A DNA stretch of 64,000 nucleotides from Cyanobacterium sp. uoEpiScrs1. GTDB taxonomy: Bacteria > Cyanobacteriota > Cyanobacteriia > Cyanobacteriales > Microcystaceae. The notes beneath the pieces were generated by a model, which was given only the letters and a program-made list of their open reading frames with translations, ran no database searches and was not told the origin of the DNA. Each line of letters begins with the position of its first letter. The stretch's first letter is position 1. The position numbers and the translations under genes are program-made. The stretch lies in assembly GCF_947331815.1 (NCBI RefSeq), contig NZ_OX373462.1, positions 607,376-671,375 of the forward strand. The letters run 5' to 3'. Below, one piece after another: positions 47,498 to 58,645 of this stretch.

Positions 47498-49492
47498 TCA
47501 TCTAGTTAGAGAGGGCTTTTGGGTGTTGATAGTTCCCGTTAAGGGAGAACTAGCGCTAGCATACTCTTTAACAGGAATACGTCCTCCCAAATAAGCTAAA
47601 CGTCCAGACTCAATTGCCATACCCATTGCTTTTGCCATCCCCACAGGATTTTTAGCCAAGGAGATAGCACTATTAATTAACACCGCATCAGCTCCCAATT
47701 CCATTGCTTTTGCTGCCTCACTGGGTGTTCCGATTCCAGCATCGATTATAACGGGAACTTTTGCTTCTTGGACAATAATAGTGATGTTGGCTTCGTTGCG
47801 AATCCCCTGACCTGAGCCAATAGGGGAACCTAAAGGCATAACCGTAGCACATCCTACGTCCTCAAGACGTTTTGCTAATAGTGGATCTGCGTTAATATAG
47901 GGAAGTACTACAAACCCTTCTCTGACTAATGTTTCAGCTGCTTGTAGAGTACCGATAGGATCAGGTAGCAAATATTTAGTATCTGGAATGACTTCTAGTT
48001 TGACAAAGTTATTGTCTTCTTGTCCCAATAATTTTGTCATTTCTCGTCCTAACCTAGCTACTCGAATAGCTTCCTCAGCTGTTTTACAGCCTGCAGTATT
48101 AGGTAACATCCAAATTTTGCTCCAATCTAAGGCTTCTGCTAATCCTTCATGTCCAGGAGCTTTAGTTTGCACTCGTCTAACGGCAACAGTTACAATTTGG
48201 CAACCACTAGCAGCCACACTATTCTGCATACTCGCAATGTTAGGATATTTCCCCGTTCCTGTCATTAAACGTGAGTGAAATTTATGCCCGGCAATTATTA
48301 GATTATCATTGGCAGGAGAAGAAAGTTCGCGATACGATGATGAACTCTTAGCTCCGTTGAGGGAAACTGGATTAAAAGTTGTCATACTCATAGTTGTAGG
48401 AGTAGCTCTACTGTAGAAGCGCTCACTTCGAAAAGAATCGAGGATAGGATCAGACTTCTGGTTAATAATTAAATTACTAATTAAGGAGGCAGTTATAGGG
48501 GCTAATAAAATACCATTACGACAATGCCCTGTTGCTAATATAAGATTATTGCAATAGCTTTGTCCTAAAATTGGCAATTTATCTGGCGTTACCGGACGAT
48601 AACCCCACCAAAATTCTTCAATTGGCCAATTAGCTAATTCAGGATAAAGTCGGATTGCCCTAGTTAGTAAGGTCTTGATACCTTGAGGGGTATTGTGGGG
48701 AGTCAAACCCACCTCTTCGGAAGTTGCACCAATAATTAAACGACCATTACGTCGAGGAACGAGGTAAGTAGCTGGACCATATAACACCCGTTGTAAAGGA
48801 AAGGTTTCTTCAAGTTGTCGGGAAGGCATAGTAACAGACAACATCTGTCCTTTAACTGGGCGCACAGGTAAAGGAAGAATTTGACCAGCCCAAGCTCCAC
48901 TAGCTAGCACATAAGTTTCTGCTTTAATTTCTCCCTCAGACGTTAAAACACTAGTTACTTTGTCTTGTTTTTGTTGAATTGTTTGAACAGTCACTCCATT
49001 ACGGACATTAATACCTAACTGCCGGGCTGCTTTGCTAAGAGCTTCCATCACTATGCAATTGTCTACTTGACCATCTTCAAAATGCCACCACCCTCCGACG
49101 ACATCATCTCCTAAACCTGGTTGATGAAGACGGATAGCAGTTTTGTCCAACCATTGGGCAGTAGCAGTATTTAGCAAATCTTTGGAGGGAAGATCATAAA
49201 CAGGAGCTATGATACCGGAAGGATTATATCCTAAATCGAGTCCAGTAAGATCTTGAATCTTGCGAACCCATTCAGGATACAGCCAGCGAGATTTAATACA
49301 TAAGTCTAAAAAGGGTCCTGGAGTTATGGCTTCTGCATTGGGGGCCAACATTCCTGCAGCCGCTCGGCTTGCCGTTGGGGAAAAATTTCGGTTGAGGAGG
49401 GTGACAGACGCGCCTTTCAGTTTAAGATCCACAGCGATGGATAGGCCAATGATGCCACCGCCAATAATAAGAATGTCGTTGGTTGGGTTCAT
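47498..49492 (-). CDS. thiO/thiG: Fused glycine oxidase ThiO and thiazole synthase ThiG
   Basis: A 664-residue two-domain enzyme of thiamine synthesis. Residues 1 to about 370 are ThiO, an FAD enzyme that turns glycine into dehydroglycine ([15 protein letters not shown] at residue 9; [12 protein letters not shown] near 301; [13 protein letters not shown] near 320). From about residue 395 it is ThiG, the thiazole synthase ([35 protein letters not shown] with the reactive Lys; [19 protein letters not shown]). Such fusions are known in cyanobacteria and channel the unstable imine. The 5' region shows no TPP riboswitch that I can recognise. Confidence 0.95.
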   Translation of the reverse strand: MNPTNDILIIGGGIIGLSIAVDLKLKGASVTLLNRNFSPTASRAAAGMLAPNAEAITPGPFLDLCIKSRWLYPEWVRKIQDLTGLDLGYNPSGIIAPVYDLPSKDLLNTATAQWLDKTAIRLHQPGLGDDVVGGWWHFEDGQVDNCIVMEALSKAARQLGINVRNGVTVQTIQQKQDKVTSVLTSEGEIKAETYVLASGAWAGQILPLPVRPVKGQMLSVTMPSRQLEETFPLQRVLYGPATYLVPRRNGRLIIGATSEEVGLTPHNTPQGIKTLLTRAIRLYPELANWPIEEFWWGYRPVTPDKLPILGQSYCNNLILATGHCRNGILLAPITASLISNLIINQKSDPILDSFRSERFYSRATPTTMSMTTFNPVSLNGAKSSSSYRELSSPANDNLIIAGHKFHSRLMTGTGKYPNIASMQNSVAASGCQIVTVAVRRVQTKAPGHEGLAEALDWSKIWMLPNTAGCKTAEEAIRVARLGREMTKLLGQEDNNFVKLEVIPDTKYLLPDPIGTLQAAETLVREGFVVLPYINADPLLAKRLEDVGCATVMPLGSPIGSGQGIRNEANITIIVQEAKVPVIIDAGIGTPSEAAKAMELGADAVLINSAISLAKNPVGMAKAMGMAIESGRLAYLGGRIPVKEYASASSPLTGTINTQKPSLTR

Positions 49493-49766
49493 GTGTTATT
49501 CCGTAATTCCACCCCTTCTTTACTTAATTGTAGAGTTTAACATTTCTACGTGCCGTAAAATAATTGTCATTTTATAGATATACTCGTAAGCCCCACGGTT
49601 TTCGAGAAATGGAAAACCTTCCGTATTTCCTGATTCCAGAAATGTTTATACTCACTGCTCTATCCCCTATTCTCTATCTATCGTCTTGTCTGAGCTGTTG
49701 CTCTCATTGAACCTCTCTTTAAGAGCTGTCTATAATTTATTGTCCTTGGAAAGCTATTATCCCACT

Positions 49767-49806
49767 AAAACGATAGCTTTATATTAAGATATAAAGCTAT
49801 CGTTTT
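49767..49806. repeat. Perfect 18-bp inverted repeat
   Basis: AAAACGATAGCTTTATAT (49767-49784) pairs exactly with 49789-49806 around a 4-base loop. It is about 275 bases upstream of thiO-thiG and does not follow any gene. Confidence 0.88.
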
Positions 49807-50069
49807 ACGACAAAACTTCTAGACAGTTTGAATTAAGTTGCTTAGTCTAAGTAGTTATATATAGAGGAACAGCACTTTGTTAACAGGTAGTATAGATAAA
49901 ATAATAACAATAAACAGACACAAAAGTATGTTAACAAAGTTAGTAGTAAAAACTCTAATTAATGTCATTTTTTATTACGGGCTTTATTATTATGAAATAA
50001 AATTTAAAAAAATATTTAAAGATCAAGTAATAAACTTAGCATCATAAAACTATTAATAATTTCAAATAA

Positions 50070-50240
50070 ATGACAGCATTTGCTATTGATTTAAAATTTG
50101 CTCTTTTCCCAGTTTGTAAAATAGTTTATTTGCCAGTTAAACTAGTATCTGTTGGGTTGATCTCTAGGAGGAATCTGCCTAAAAATATAGATAAAAAAGT
50201 TGATTGTAGAAACTATAAAATTGTATCTGGAATGAGATAG
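50070..50240 (+). CDS. Possible small ORF, unidentified
   Basis: A 56-codon frame starting MTAFAIDLKFALFPVCKIVY with a hydrophobic N-terminal part and a basic tail (RRNLPKNIDKK). Residue use is less biased than the surrounding noise, but there is no ribosome binding site and no family resemblance. It may be a small protein, a remnant or chance. Confidence 0.2.
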   Translation: MTAFAIDLKFALFPVCKIVYLPVKLVSVGLISRRNLPKNIDKKVDCRNYKIVSGMR

Positions 50241-50747
50241 TTTATAAATAAGTAGAGAGGTTTCCTATTAATAATTAGAATATCAAAAAAGTTGCTCGAC
50301 GCACATTAAGCAATATATTCACTAATCTTAAACTTTATTCAAACCCCTCCAGTTATAAAAGTCATCAACTCTTTGAAGGATATGGGGTAATAGTTCAACT
50401 ACTACACTTAACTTCAATATTTAGCTATGTAAGTTTTTGCTAAATATTTTTATTAATATTTTATTAATTATTTACACAGTACGATTATAAAATAAAAATG
50501 TAAATAGTAGCCTAGAATGCTTTGCTGACTTAGGTTAATTTTTCTTCTTCTGATAAATAATATAAACGTTAAAACGTATACTCCTATTCTTAATATTGTC
50601 CAAACAATAATTACGTTACTAGGTCAGAGATCTGTAAACTGCTTTGTTAATCAGTATCTGTAAGATTTAGAAAACTTGTTAAATCATAAAATATTTTCTA
50701 TAAATAAGTGTTTACTAAACAGATAAAATAAAATAATCTAGACGAAA

Positions 50748-52127
50748 TTATTTTATTTCTTGTTCTCTTGTTTGGAATTGATACTGACTGGCAATCAAAG
50801 CAACAATAAACCACCACAAAGTATTAACTTGAGGACGATACCAGACTGTATCGACTAATCCTTGAGTTAAAATGCCAGCGATGGCTGAGATCGCCGCTAT
50901 CAACCAAAGTCCCTGACTATTATGTTCTAAACGTAACCGTTGTATTTGTTGAACCCCTTGATTAAGGGTAACTATAATCAACCAAAAAAGAATTCCCAAG
51001 CCAATCAATCCCGTTTCCACTGCTGTTTCTAGAAAAATAGAATAAGCACTCAAAGCGCTATATTTAGGACTCATGTAATGAGGATAAACAAGATTAAAAG
51101 TCCCATTTCCTGGACCAATACCCGTTAAAGGATAGTCTCGAATTATGTTTATTACTGCTATCCAAACGTTCATCCGAAAATTATTACTGCTATCTTCACG
51201 TCCAGCAAAAATACTCATGACTCGTAATCGTAAAGGTTCTACCATCATTACCGAAACTATAGCGAGCCCTGTAAACCCTCCTAAAACCAGAGTTAATAGC
51301 CATTTACGCCAAAAATTAGACAAAAGTCCCCAAAACCAAAGAATAAGTAATGACATAAAGACAACTAACAAGGCTATCATCCCAATCCATCCACCCCTAC
51401 TGCCTGTAAAGTACAGACAGGTAGAATTAGTTAAAACCATGGTAACAGCTAGAGTTTTTGGTAACCAACCTCGCCAAATAAAAATCGCTCCAATACTTAA
51501 AGCGATTGCTGGAAATAAATAAGCACAAAGTAAATTAGGATTACCTAAATAACTATAAACGCGAGTTGCTTGGGCTAATTCAGAAGCCGGATCATTCCAG
51601 GTAGCTAGCTGTTCAACTCCAAAAAAGTTTTGTCTCACTCCATAGGAACTGACTACTAAGCCAATTAGCAAAATAACAGTAATCAACCAGTTAGTAAAGC
51701 GAGGTGCTCTTAAAATTCGTGCACATATTAAGAAAAATAAGAGGTATAAACTTAATTTAATTAACCCCGACAATGCAGCTGTTTTAACTGGAGAAAATGC
51801 CACTGCAATAGCAGCCATTATCCAATACAACGCCACCATGAAGTGAATAGGAGTAATTCCTGGGTTTTTCTGATCAGAAACGGTTAATATTCCCCAATAT
51901 ACGGCTAGAGCTGTCAACCAAACTCCAATTAATCCAGTAGAGATAAACGGTCCAAAAATAAAAACAATACTAATCAGTAATGCGCCGAGAGTATCTCCCC
52001 ATCTTAACAGAAAACTTCCCTGTTGCCATTGACTCAATAAACCAACAGTGCGATATAAATAACTACCACTAAGCCATCGATATGGGGAAAAACATGAGAA
52101 GGTCAACTTATTCCAAATATTATCCAT
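50748..52127 (-). CDS. ictB: IctB family O-antigen-ligase-like membrane protein
   Basis: A 459-residue membrane protein of the IctB family, once proposed to act in inorganic carbon uptake in Synechococcus; the fold belongs to the O-antigen ligase (Wzy_C) superfamily, so the true role is unsettled. About ten to twelve helices are visible. Family blocks: YSYLGNPNLLCAYLFP near residue 192, TGSRGGWIGM near residue 242 and GIGPGNGTFNLVYPHYMSP near residue 341. Intact and alone. Its retention in a reduced genome argues for a role beyond carbon concentration, such as cell-surface glycan. Confidence 0.88.
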   Translation of the reverse strand: MDNIWNKLTFSCFSPYRWLSGSYLYRTVGLLSQWQQGSFLLRWGDTLGALLISIVFIFGPFISTGLIGVWLTALAVYWGILTVSDQKNPGITPIHFMVALYWIMAAIAVAFSPVKTAALSGLIKLSLYLLFFLICARILRAPRFTNWLITVILLIGLVVSSYGVRQNFFGVEQLATWNDPASELAQATRVYSYLGNPNLLCAYLFPAIALSIGAIFIWRGWLPKTLAVTMVLTNSTCLYFTGSRGGWIGMIALLVVFMSLLILWFWGLLSNFWRKWLLTLVLGGFTGLAIVSVMMVEPLRLRVMSIFAGREDSSNNFRMNVWIAVINIIRDYPLTGIGPGNGTFNLVYPHYMSPKYSALSAYSIFLETAVETGLIGLGILFWLIIVTLNQGVQQIQRLRLEHNSQGLWLIAAISAIAGILTQGLVDTVWYRPQVNTLWWFIVALIASQYQFQTREQEIK

Positions 52128-52536
52128 AGATAATAACCAGTGATTGTAAATCTGTTATTAATCATAAAAGATAGAGTTGATAATCGCCGACTATCTTAGT
52201 GATTAACATAAATAGAATATTAACAAATAGCTGTTAACTGTCAGATTTATGTTAATTATAACTAACTATAGGTTGTTAAAGACAAAGTCAGTAGTCTTAG
52301 ACAAGATATTTTATATCACTTGCAAAAAAGTTGTTTAATGATACCAATGACTCACTTACAGTTAAAGATTATATTGAACTGTAAGTGAGTCATTGTCGAC
52401 TTGGCGATGTAAGAAACAGCCGATTTTAGTTCTAATGCGATAGTATTTAATTAATTAGATTAAAAAGTAAAGTTATGGACTGCTTTCATAAGCTCTCTTT
52501 ACTTTATTTGGCTTATCTCTTACCAAAAGTAAACTT
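52128..52536. other. Divergent spacer with a perfect hairpin
   Basis: AT-rich spacer between ictB and the dipeptidase gene. Its one clear element is the 18-bp inverted repeat at 52346-52394. Confidence 0.6.
52346..52394. repeat. Perfect 18-bp inverted repeat
   Basis: AATGACTCACTTACAGTT (52346-52363) pairs exactly with 52377-52394 around a 13-base loop. It shares ACTCACTTAC with the hairpin at 36282-36327. Both flanking genes start outward, so it cannot be a terminator of either. Confidence 0.88.
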
Positions 52537-53232
52537 GTGAATACAAAGCCGTATCATAGTATTTCTATCCAAGATTGTGGAGAGCCTTTAGTTCTAATTC
52601 CCCTCAAAGAATTTGCTATAGAATCACCTCACCCCTACGCAAAACTAGGAGCAATTTATCAAGGAAAATCTCCCTATCATTTACGCCAAGGGGTTCTGGA
52701 TGCTTTATTAAATGCTCAAACTTATTTACATCAAGAATATCCAGGATGGAAAATAAAAATTTTTGATGCTTATAGACCCATAGAAGTACAACAATTTATG
52801 GTTGATTATACTTTTGATTTAGTTATTAAAGAACAAAAATTAAGTCTAGAAAATTTAAGCCCTCAACAACAACAAACCATTTGGGAAAAAGTATACCAAA
52901 TTTGGGCAATCCCTAGTAATAATAGTGAAACCCCTCCTCCCCATAGCACAGGAGCTGCCATTGATATCACTCTAGTCGATAATCAAGGAAATTCTCTCAA
53001 TATGGGAGGGGAGATTGATGAACTTTCAATGCGATCACATCCTAATTATTACATTAACAATCATTCTAAAATAGAAAGGACCTATCATCAAAGACGAGAA
53101 ATTTTAAATAAAATTATGACTAAAGCTAGCTTTTGTCGTCATCCCCGAGAATGGTGGCATTTTTCTCTAGGCGATCAAGTATGGGCATGGCAAAAAGGGA
53201 AATCTACAGCCCGTTATGGTGGAATTATCTAA
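52537..53232 (+). CDS. D-alanyl-D-alanine dipeptidase (VanX/DdpX-like, M15D)
   Basis: A 231-residue zinc peptidase that cleaves D-Ala-D-Ala, probably recycling peptidoglycan fragments rather than giving vancomycin resistance. The zinc and catalytic residues are seen: FDAYRPIEVQQFM near residue 78, HSTGAAIDITLVD near residue 136 (His and Asp), and REWWHFSLGD near residue 209 (Glu and His). No signal peptide, so cytoplasmic like other DdpX enzymes. The start is GTG at 52537. No transporter or van regulator lies nearby. It converges with an M23 peptidase gene 600 bases away. Confidence 0.85.
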   Translation: MNTKPYHSISIQDCGEPLVLIPLKEFAIESPHPYAKLGAIYQGKSPYHLRQGVLDALLNAQTYLHQEYPGWKIKIFDAYRPIEVQQFMVDYTFDLVIKEQKLSLENLSPQQQQTIWEKVYQIWAIPSNNSETPPPHSTGAAIDITLVDNQGNSLNMGGEIDELSMRSHPNYYINNHSKIERTYHQRREILNKIMTKASFCRHPREWWHFSLGDQVWAWQKGKSTARYGGII

Positions 53233-53833
53233 GATTAGAATTAGGTGTTATGAAGTTTTAAATGTATCTTAATTTATATCCTATGATAATAAATGCTATA
53301 AGATATAAATTGTAAATTAAACTCACTTAGGAAAAATATTATTGATATTTAAATTTATATTCAAACTATTATTCAAATTTCTCTAACCGTAGGCTAGTAC
53401 CTTCATTAATTAAATAAATTCAAAAGCACTATAAACTATCAAAGAAATAATAAATACATATCAGATATAAATACAGCCTTAGTTACTATTTTATATTGAT
53501 GATTTTATAATTAACGAAAGCTATGAGTATGTTTTTTAAAAAACAATATATAATTTAGTTAATGTTTAATTTTTTATAAATAAAGACAAAAACCATAAGT
53601 AAACTATTTACAATAGTAACAAAATTAATTATATAAAAATATCAAGACATTAAAAATAATCTAAAACAAAAAATAATAAACTACTTTTATAAAAAATCAT
53701 AGAAAATGAAAACCTGTTTCAAACATATATTCAGAAACTGATTTTAATTTAAACAACAGCAGTTTTAAGTATATTTTTATCAGTAGTATGTCAGTGTATG
53801 ATTACAGATTAACCCTAAATATTACTGTAAACT
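53233..53833. other. Gene-free spacer between convergent peptidase genes
   Basis: AT-rich, no gene recognised and none of the long hairpins found. Confidence 0.6.
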
Positions 53834-54472
53834 TTAAGAAGATACTTGATAACGAAACATCTCCTTAATTACCAACTCAGGATCAATATATTGATCTCCA
53901 TGTTTTAATCCCCAATGTAAGTGTGAACCAGTGGTTTGTCCAGTCATCCCAATACGTCCAATCCTTGCCCCTCCTGGAATTTCTTGACCCTGCCAAATAA
54001 TAATTCCTCCACCTTGATCTATAAAATAACGTCCTTGAGGAGTATCTTCTACTGATCCCATCAAATGACAGTAAATATGTTGCCATTGTCCTGATTGAAT
54101 TTTAATCATTGTTCCACAGGCAGTATGATCGGATAAACTTATTACTCGGCCTATCCACCAATTTCGTACATAACTTCCTAAAGGAGCAGCCATATCTAAC
54201 CCTTGATGAAATTGCGTTTCTCCGGTAAGTGGAGATGTACGGTAACCATACCCAGAGGTATATGTTTGAAAGTTTTCCACTGGAAATGAGGCATATCGCC
54301 AAATACTTCTAGAAATTACTGCTGGAATATATTGTGCTTTTAATGGATAATGTCCCAACCATTGAAAACCTAAACAGGGCATAAAACTCATCAAGACTAA
54401 CAAAATAGGACAAGACCATTGGGAACGGAAAATCCTAAACCTTGGACTAATAAACTGAACTACTTTAATCAT
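53834..54472 (-). CDS. M23 family metallopeptidase (LytM-like)
   Basis: A peptidoglycan endopeptidase of about 212 residues. An N-terminal helix (about residues 22-40, PILLVLMSFMPCLGF) anchors or exports it, so it works in the periplasm. The catalytic domain shows FHQGLDMAAPLGS near residue 91 (His and Asp zinc ligands), QHIYCHLMG near residue 135 and the final HLHWGLKHG near residue 191. The frame opens at GTG 54484; ATG at 54472 is preferred, though neither has a strong ribosome binding site. It may help cell division or remodel the thin wall of an endosymbiont. Confidence 0.85.
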   Translation of the reverse strand: MIKVVQFISPRFRIFRSQWSCPILLVLMSFMPCLGFQWLGHYPLKAQYIPAVISRSIWRYASFPVENFQTYTSGYGYRTSPLTGETQFHQGLDMAAPLGSYVRNWWIGRVISLSDHTACGTMIKIQSGQWQHIYCHLMGSVEDTPQGRYFIDQGGGIIIWQGQEIPGGARIGRIGMTGQTTGSHLHWGLKHGDQYIDPELVIKEMFRYQVSS

Positions 54473-54691
54473 GTCACTACTCACACTTAATTATATTAAA
54501 ATTATAGCTTTGGTTTTATTTTGGCATGATAATCATTTTTGTTTTGATTTGATCGTCGACCACAGTAACTAATTGAAAATAATGCTGAGTTATTGTAGTG
54601 ATTACGTAGAACTTTAGTTTAATAGTTTTTACAAAAAATAAATGACTTTTAAAAAATTTGTTTCACATAATATATCTTGATAAAAATAAAG

Positions 54692-56536
54692 TTAATGAGA
54701 ATGAAAATAAGTATAAATTTTCTGGGCTAGAGCTTTTCCAATACCGGGTACTTGTTGTAAGTCTTCCATGGAAGCTTCCCTAATATAATTAATAGAACCA
54801 AAATAGGCCAATAGATGTTTTTGACGTTCAAATCCTAACTCTGCAATTTCATCTAACCTTGATTGCCGACTTTGTTGAATTCTTTGTTGACGATGAAAAC
54901 TAACAGCAAAACGGTGAGCTTCATCCCGTATTTGTCTCAATAAAAGAACCCCAGGTTGTTCTACTTTAGTTCTTAAGGGGTGGGACTCCCTAGGAAGAAA
55001 AATTTCTTCTTTTCGTTTAGCTAAACTTACTACTTTGAACTCTTCCATCAAGTTTAATTCTTCTAACACAGCTACAACTGCTGAAAGTTGACCTTTTCCC
55101 CCATCAATCATAATTAAGTCGGGACGCTCTTCATTATTAACTTGATAATCACGAAAACGGCGACTAATAACTTCAGCCATACTAGCAAAATCATCAGGAT
55201 GGCCAATTGTTACCGTAGGATTTTTGATTTTAAAATGTCGATAATGCTGTTTAGCAGGTATTCCGTCAATAAAAACTACTTGCGAAGCAACCGTATTTGT
55301 TCCTTGAATATGAGAAATATCATACCCCTCAATACGTCGTGGTAACTCTGGCAAACCTAACATTTGTGTTAGGTCTTTCATTGCTGTTATATTTTGTTCT
55401 ACTTTTCGTTGAGTTCTTTCTAACTCATAGTTTGCATTTCGTTCTACCATATCAATTAATTGGGCTTTTAATCGCCGTTGAGGAACAGTGATAGATACTT
55501 TTCTTCCCTTACGTTCACTTAACCATTTTGCAAAAATCTCCATTTCCGGTAACTCATATTGAACAATGATTTCGGTGGGAATTTCTATCCCATCTGCCTG
55601 CCAGTAATGTTCTTCAAGAACTCGTTGTAAAATTGCGCCAGAATCCCCTACATTAGTATCTGTAAAAAAAATCAACCGCCCCACTAAACGACCAGCACGA
55701 ATTTGGAATAATTGAATACAACAATGTTTAGTATCTTTGGCTAAAGCAATGGCATCTCGTGAGATAGTATTATCAGGTAATGAAACTTTTTGATCTACTG
55801 TTAACGTATTGATTGCTTTAAGTTGATCTCGGATCATAGCAGCTTTTTCAAAGTTTAATTTAATTGCTGCTTCGTCCATTTGGCATTTAAGAGTCGTTAT
55901 CAATTCTCCTGTCCTACCTTGAAAAATCATCGCTATTTTTTCTACAATTTTACTGTAATCTTCAGTAGAAATTAATCCTTGACAAACCCCAGGACATCTA
56001 CCAAGCTCATAGTTAAGACAAGGACGATCTTTAAAGAGAGGTGTGAGGCGCTGACGTAGGGGAAAAACCTGTTTAATTGACCGTAAAGTGTGTCGTAATA
56101 AATGAGCGTCTACATAAGGACCATAATAGCGATCACGTTCTTTGTTTAATCGTCGTTTACGGGTAATAAAAATACGGGGATATTCTTCTGACCAAGTAAT
56201 GCAAACATAAGGATATTTCTTATCGTCTTTAAGCAGAACATTAAAATAGGGTTGATGTTGTTTGATAAGATTTGCTTCTAAAGCTAATGCTTCAGCCTCT
56301 GTGTCGGTGACAATAAATTCAATATCAGTCACTTGTTGAAGCATCAAAGCAATGCGAGGACTGTGGTGTTGGGATTGCTGGAAATATGAACGAACCCGTG
56401 ACTGCAGTTTTTTTGACTTTCCAATATAAAGGATATCTCCCTCTCCATTACGCATTAGATATATTCCTGGCTCAGAAGGAAATTCTTTTAAACGAGTTTT
56501 TAGTTTATTAGTATTTAAGAATAATGGGACAACCAT
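54692..56536 (-). CDS. uvrC: Excinuclease ABC subunit C
   Basis: The nuclease that makes both incisions in nucleotide excision repair. The 614-residue protein has the N-terminal GIY-YIG domain ([18 protein letters not shown] near residue 24), a UVR motif near residue 215, the RNase H-like C-terminal nuclease ([18 protein letters not shown] near residue 405; [14 protein letters not shown] near residue 473) and helix-hairpin-helix DNA-binding motifs at the end ([16 protein letters not shown]). Intact. With phr it makes two independent routes for UV damage repair. Confidence 0.96.
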   Translation of the reverse strand: MVVPLFLNTNKLKTRLKEFPSEPGIYLMRNGEGDILYIGKSKKLQSRVRSYFQQSQHHSPRIALMLQQVTDIEFIVTDTEAEALALEANLIKQHQPYFNVLLKDDKKYPYVCITWSEEYPRIFITRKRRLNKERDRYYGPYVDAHLLRHTLRSIKQVFPLRQRLTPLFKDRPCLNYELGRCPGVCQGLISTEDYSKIVEKIAMIFQGRTGELITTLKCQMDEAAIKLNFEKAAMIRDQLKAINTLTVDQKVSLPDNTISRDAIALAKDTKHCCIQLFQIRAGRLVGRLIFFTDTNVGDSGAILQRVLEEHYWQADGIEIPTEIIVQYELPEMEIFAKWLSERKGRKVSITVPQRRLKAQLIDMVERNANYELERTQRKVEQNITAMKDLTQMLGLPELPRRIEGYDISHIQGTNTVASQVVFIDGIPAKQHYRHFKIKNPTVTIGHPDDFASMAEVISRRFRDYQVNNEERPDLIMIDGGKGQLSAVVAVLEELNLMEEFKVVSLAKRKEEIFLPRESHPLRTKVEQPGVLLLRQIRDEAHRFAVSFHRQQRIQQSRQSRLDEIAELGFERQKHLLAYFGSINYIREASMEDLQQVPGIGKALAQKIYTYFHSH

Positions 56537-56806
56537 GGATAATATTAATAATCCTTATTTAGGGAAATATTCTTATAAACAAGTAAAGTCTTTATAAGAG
56601 AAAGCAAAGACATAGTATTTCAATTGTAATGATAGATCTAAATGTTTTAGTTTATTTATTAATTTTGGAGTTACCATATCAGAATTCAATAACTAACGAT
56701 GAATATAAGTTTTAATGTACTTTTTTAGCTAAAATGTTGCTCATAAAGCCTGATACTAATCTATAAAGAAGGCCAACATATACTTTAACCTGTTGATTTT
56801 CTATTA

Positions 56807-57640
56807 ATGGTAAATTTTAAATCTCTAAATAAAACTAGCATTTATTACCTATTTTTAGCTCTGATTGCCATAGGAATGCTCTTTCCTTTATTCTGGCTAT
56901 TAAGTACTGCCTTCAAGTCTCCTACAGAAGATATTTTTACTGTTTCCTGGAAAATTTTTCCCCAAAACCCTACTTGGGATAATTTTACGTCCGTCTGGCA
57001 AACTTACCCTTTTGGACGTTATTTATTTAATAGTACCGTAGTTGCAATTTCAACCGTCAGCTTAAATCTATTATTTTGCTCTCTGGCTGCCTATCCACTC
57101 GCTAGATTACATTTTCAAGGACGAAATATTTTATTTGCGGTTATTGTAGCCACAATTATGATTCCTTTCCAGATTGTTATGATTCCTTTGTATATTCTGG
57201 CAGTACAATTAGGACTCCGCAACACTTATCTAGGAATTATTGTACCCAATTTAGCATCAGCATTTGGGATTTTTCTATTACGTCAAGCATTCCAAGGAGT
57301 TCCTAAAGAATTGGAAGAAGCGGCCCGTATTGATGGTTGTTCAGAATTGGATATTTTATGGCATGTTATGATCCCCTCGGTACGTCCTGCTTTAATTACT
57401 CTGGCTATCTTTGTCTTTATTGGGTCTTGGAGCGACTTTTTGTGGCCATTAATTATTCTTGATCGGCCCGAACATTATACTCTTCCCCTAGGCGTTGCTA
57501 AGTTAGCTAGTGCTTTAGATCTCGATTGGAGACTAATTGCAGCTGGTTCAATCATATCTATTGCTCCAGCTCTATTATTATTCGTATTTTTACAACGATA
57601 CATTATTCCGACCGATGTAGGAAGCGGAATTAAAGGATAA
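56807..57640 (+). CDS. Sugar ABC transporter permease (MalG-like)
   Basis: A 277-residue inner-membrane permease with six helices, of the MalG/LacG type used for sugars or compatible solutes such as glucosylglycerol. The EAA loop is clear: EELEEAARIDGCSELDILWHVMIP near residue 182 (shown in part as EAARIDGCSELD). The start MVNFKSLNKTSIYYLFLAL gives a short cytoplasmic tail and helix. The partner permease, binding protein and ATPase are not adjacent, so they lie elsewhere or have been lost. A decayed gene-like stretch follows. Confidence 0.85.
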   Translation: MVNFKSLNKTSIYYLFLALIAIGMLFPLFWLLSTAFKSPTEDIFTVSWKIFPQNPTWDNFTSVWQTYPFGRYLFNSTVVAISTVSLNLLFCSLAAYPLARLHFQGRNILFAVIVATIMIPFQIVMIPLYILAVQLGLRNTYLGIIVPNLASAFGIFLLRQAFQGVPKELEEAARIDGCSELDILWHVMIPSVRPALITLAIFVFIGSWSDFLWPLIILDRPEHYTLPLGVAKLASALDLDWRLIAAGSIISIAPALLLFVFLQRYIIPTDVGSGIKG

Positions 57641-57708
57641 TAGAGTAAAGACAATCTATAGAATGGGGATCATTCCTAATTTATTGTATTGAGCTTTTAT
57701 TTTAGAGA

Positions 57709-57842
57709 CGCTCGGCTGCCTATTTGTTTGATACTTATGGCTTAGGCTAGATAATCTACTGAACAACCGCGCTTGCAATAGAGATTTTCTTGGTTTAGCT
57801 TTATTAGGCATCATCAAAAATATTCTGCCTAAAGGCTACTGA
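57709..57842 (+). pseudogene. Possible gene remnant after the sugar permease gene
   Basis: 57709-57750 reads RSAAYLFDTYGLG and a stop; in a shifted frame 57765-57842 reads NRACNRDFLGLALLGIIKNI LPKGY and a stop. Both pieces look like protein text. DTYG-type motifs occur in several families and I cannot assign one. Confidence 0.3.
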
Positions 57843-57990
57843 GTTCTCATCAAACAGCAAAAATTAATTAATGTTCTTGTTTAAAAATCATTTCTAATAA
57901 TAAATTAAGTTGTTTTTGCAACACATCTTATTTCCTTTTTAAAAAATCAAAACCAATTTTAGTAAAGAATAGCAAAGATTAAAATACTTT

Positions 57991-58039
57991 ACATTTATTG
58001 TCGTCATCTTTTGTGTAAAAATATAGCGACAATAAATGT
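57991..58039. repeat. Perfect 13-bp inverted repeat
   Basis: ACATTTATTGTCG (57991-58003) pairs exactly with CGACAATAAATGT (58027-58039) around a 23-base loop. Confidence 0.7.
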
Positions 58040-58225
58040 TATTTGTAAATCATTTGCTTGTAAAACAACTAACACTATAGTTGTTTTTTATTTATAGTTT
58101 GATAGCTAAATTTTTACACTTAATAATACCTATAATAAAATCTTATCATTTATATACTTCATTTCAATGATTTTACGTTTAAAAGACAATCAGATTATAA
58201 ATGTGTAGTATATATTTTTAGATTT

Positions 58226-58284
58226 TGATAACTTTAGATTGATATTCATTTTATATAAAAATAAATATCAATCTAAAGTTATCA
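58226..58284. repeat. Perfect 21-bp inverted repeat
   Basis: TGATAACTTTAGATTGATAT plus T (58226-58246) pairs exactly with 58264-58284 around a 17-base loop. The longest arm found in this window. It lies 590 bases after the permease gene and 360 bases beyond the coaBC stop. Confidence 0.88.
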
Positions 58285-58645
58285 GTTTATTCTTAATAGT
58301 CTTCATCCCTATTGTATATCACTTTTCATTGCTATTAAATCCGATCAACCTCTACTTCTTTTTAAAGATTAAGTAAAGATTACCGATAGTAGATATTAAC
58401 TTTGATTTTTAATTGACAATTTTACGCTTAATATTTCCAATACTAATGGCAAAATAAATACTCTGTAATCGATAACATCTAACCAATTATTTTAATTATC
58501 ACAATAACCTGATAGTTTTTTGTGATTTGTCCACAATTCTTAGTTAGTTGAACTAAAATCAATATAATGTTAAAAATATTCTTCTTAATTAAGAGAGGCT
58601 AGTCTGTTTTAATTAGTTAATTTTTAGAAGTTTATACAATACTTT

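Larger units (their letters stand above)
49493..50747. other. 1.25-kb stretch without a clear gene
   Basis: The first 250 bases, the leader of thiO-thiG, are GC-richer with a 7-bp stem GGTTTTC/GAAAACC (49597-49603/49612-49618). An 18-bp perfect hairpin lies at 49767-49806. A 56-codon frame at 50070-50240 is listed separately. The rest looks like noise. Confidence 0.5.
57641..58645. other. 1.0-kb stretch with remnants and hairpins
   Basis: The first 200 bases carry gene-like fragments (listed at 57709-57842). Then follow a 13-bp hairpin (57991-58003/58027-58039) and the 21-bp hairpin at 58226-58284. No live gene was recognised between the two convergent genes. Confidence 0.55.

Noticed and set aside
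49493..49760. Possible TPP riboswitch upstream of thiO-thiG
   Set aside because: The conserved CTGAGA and ACCTGATC elements are not found on the coding strand; only small stems are present.
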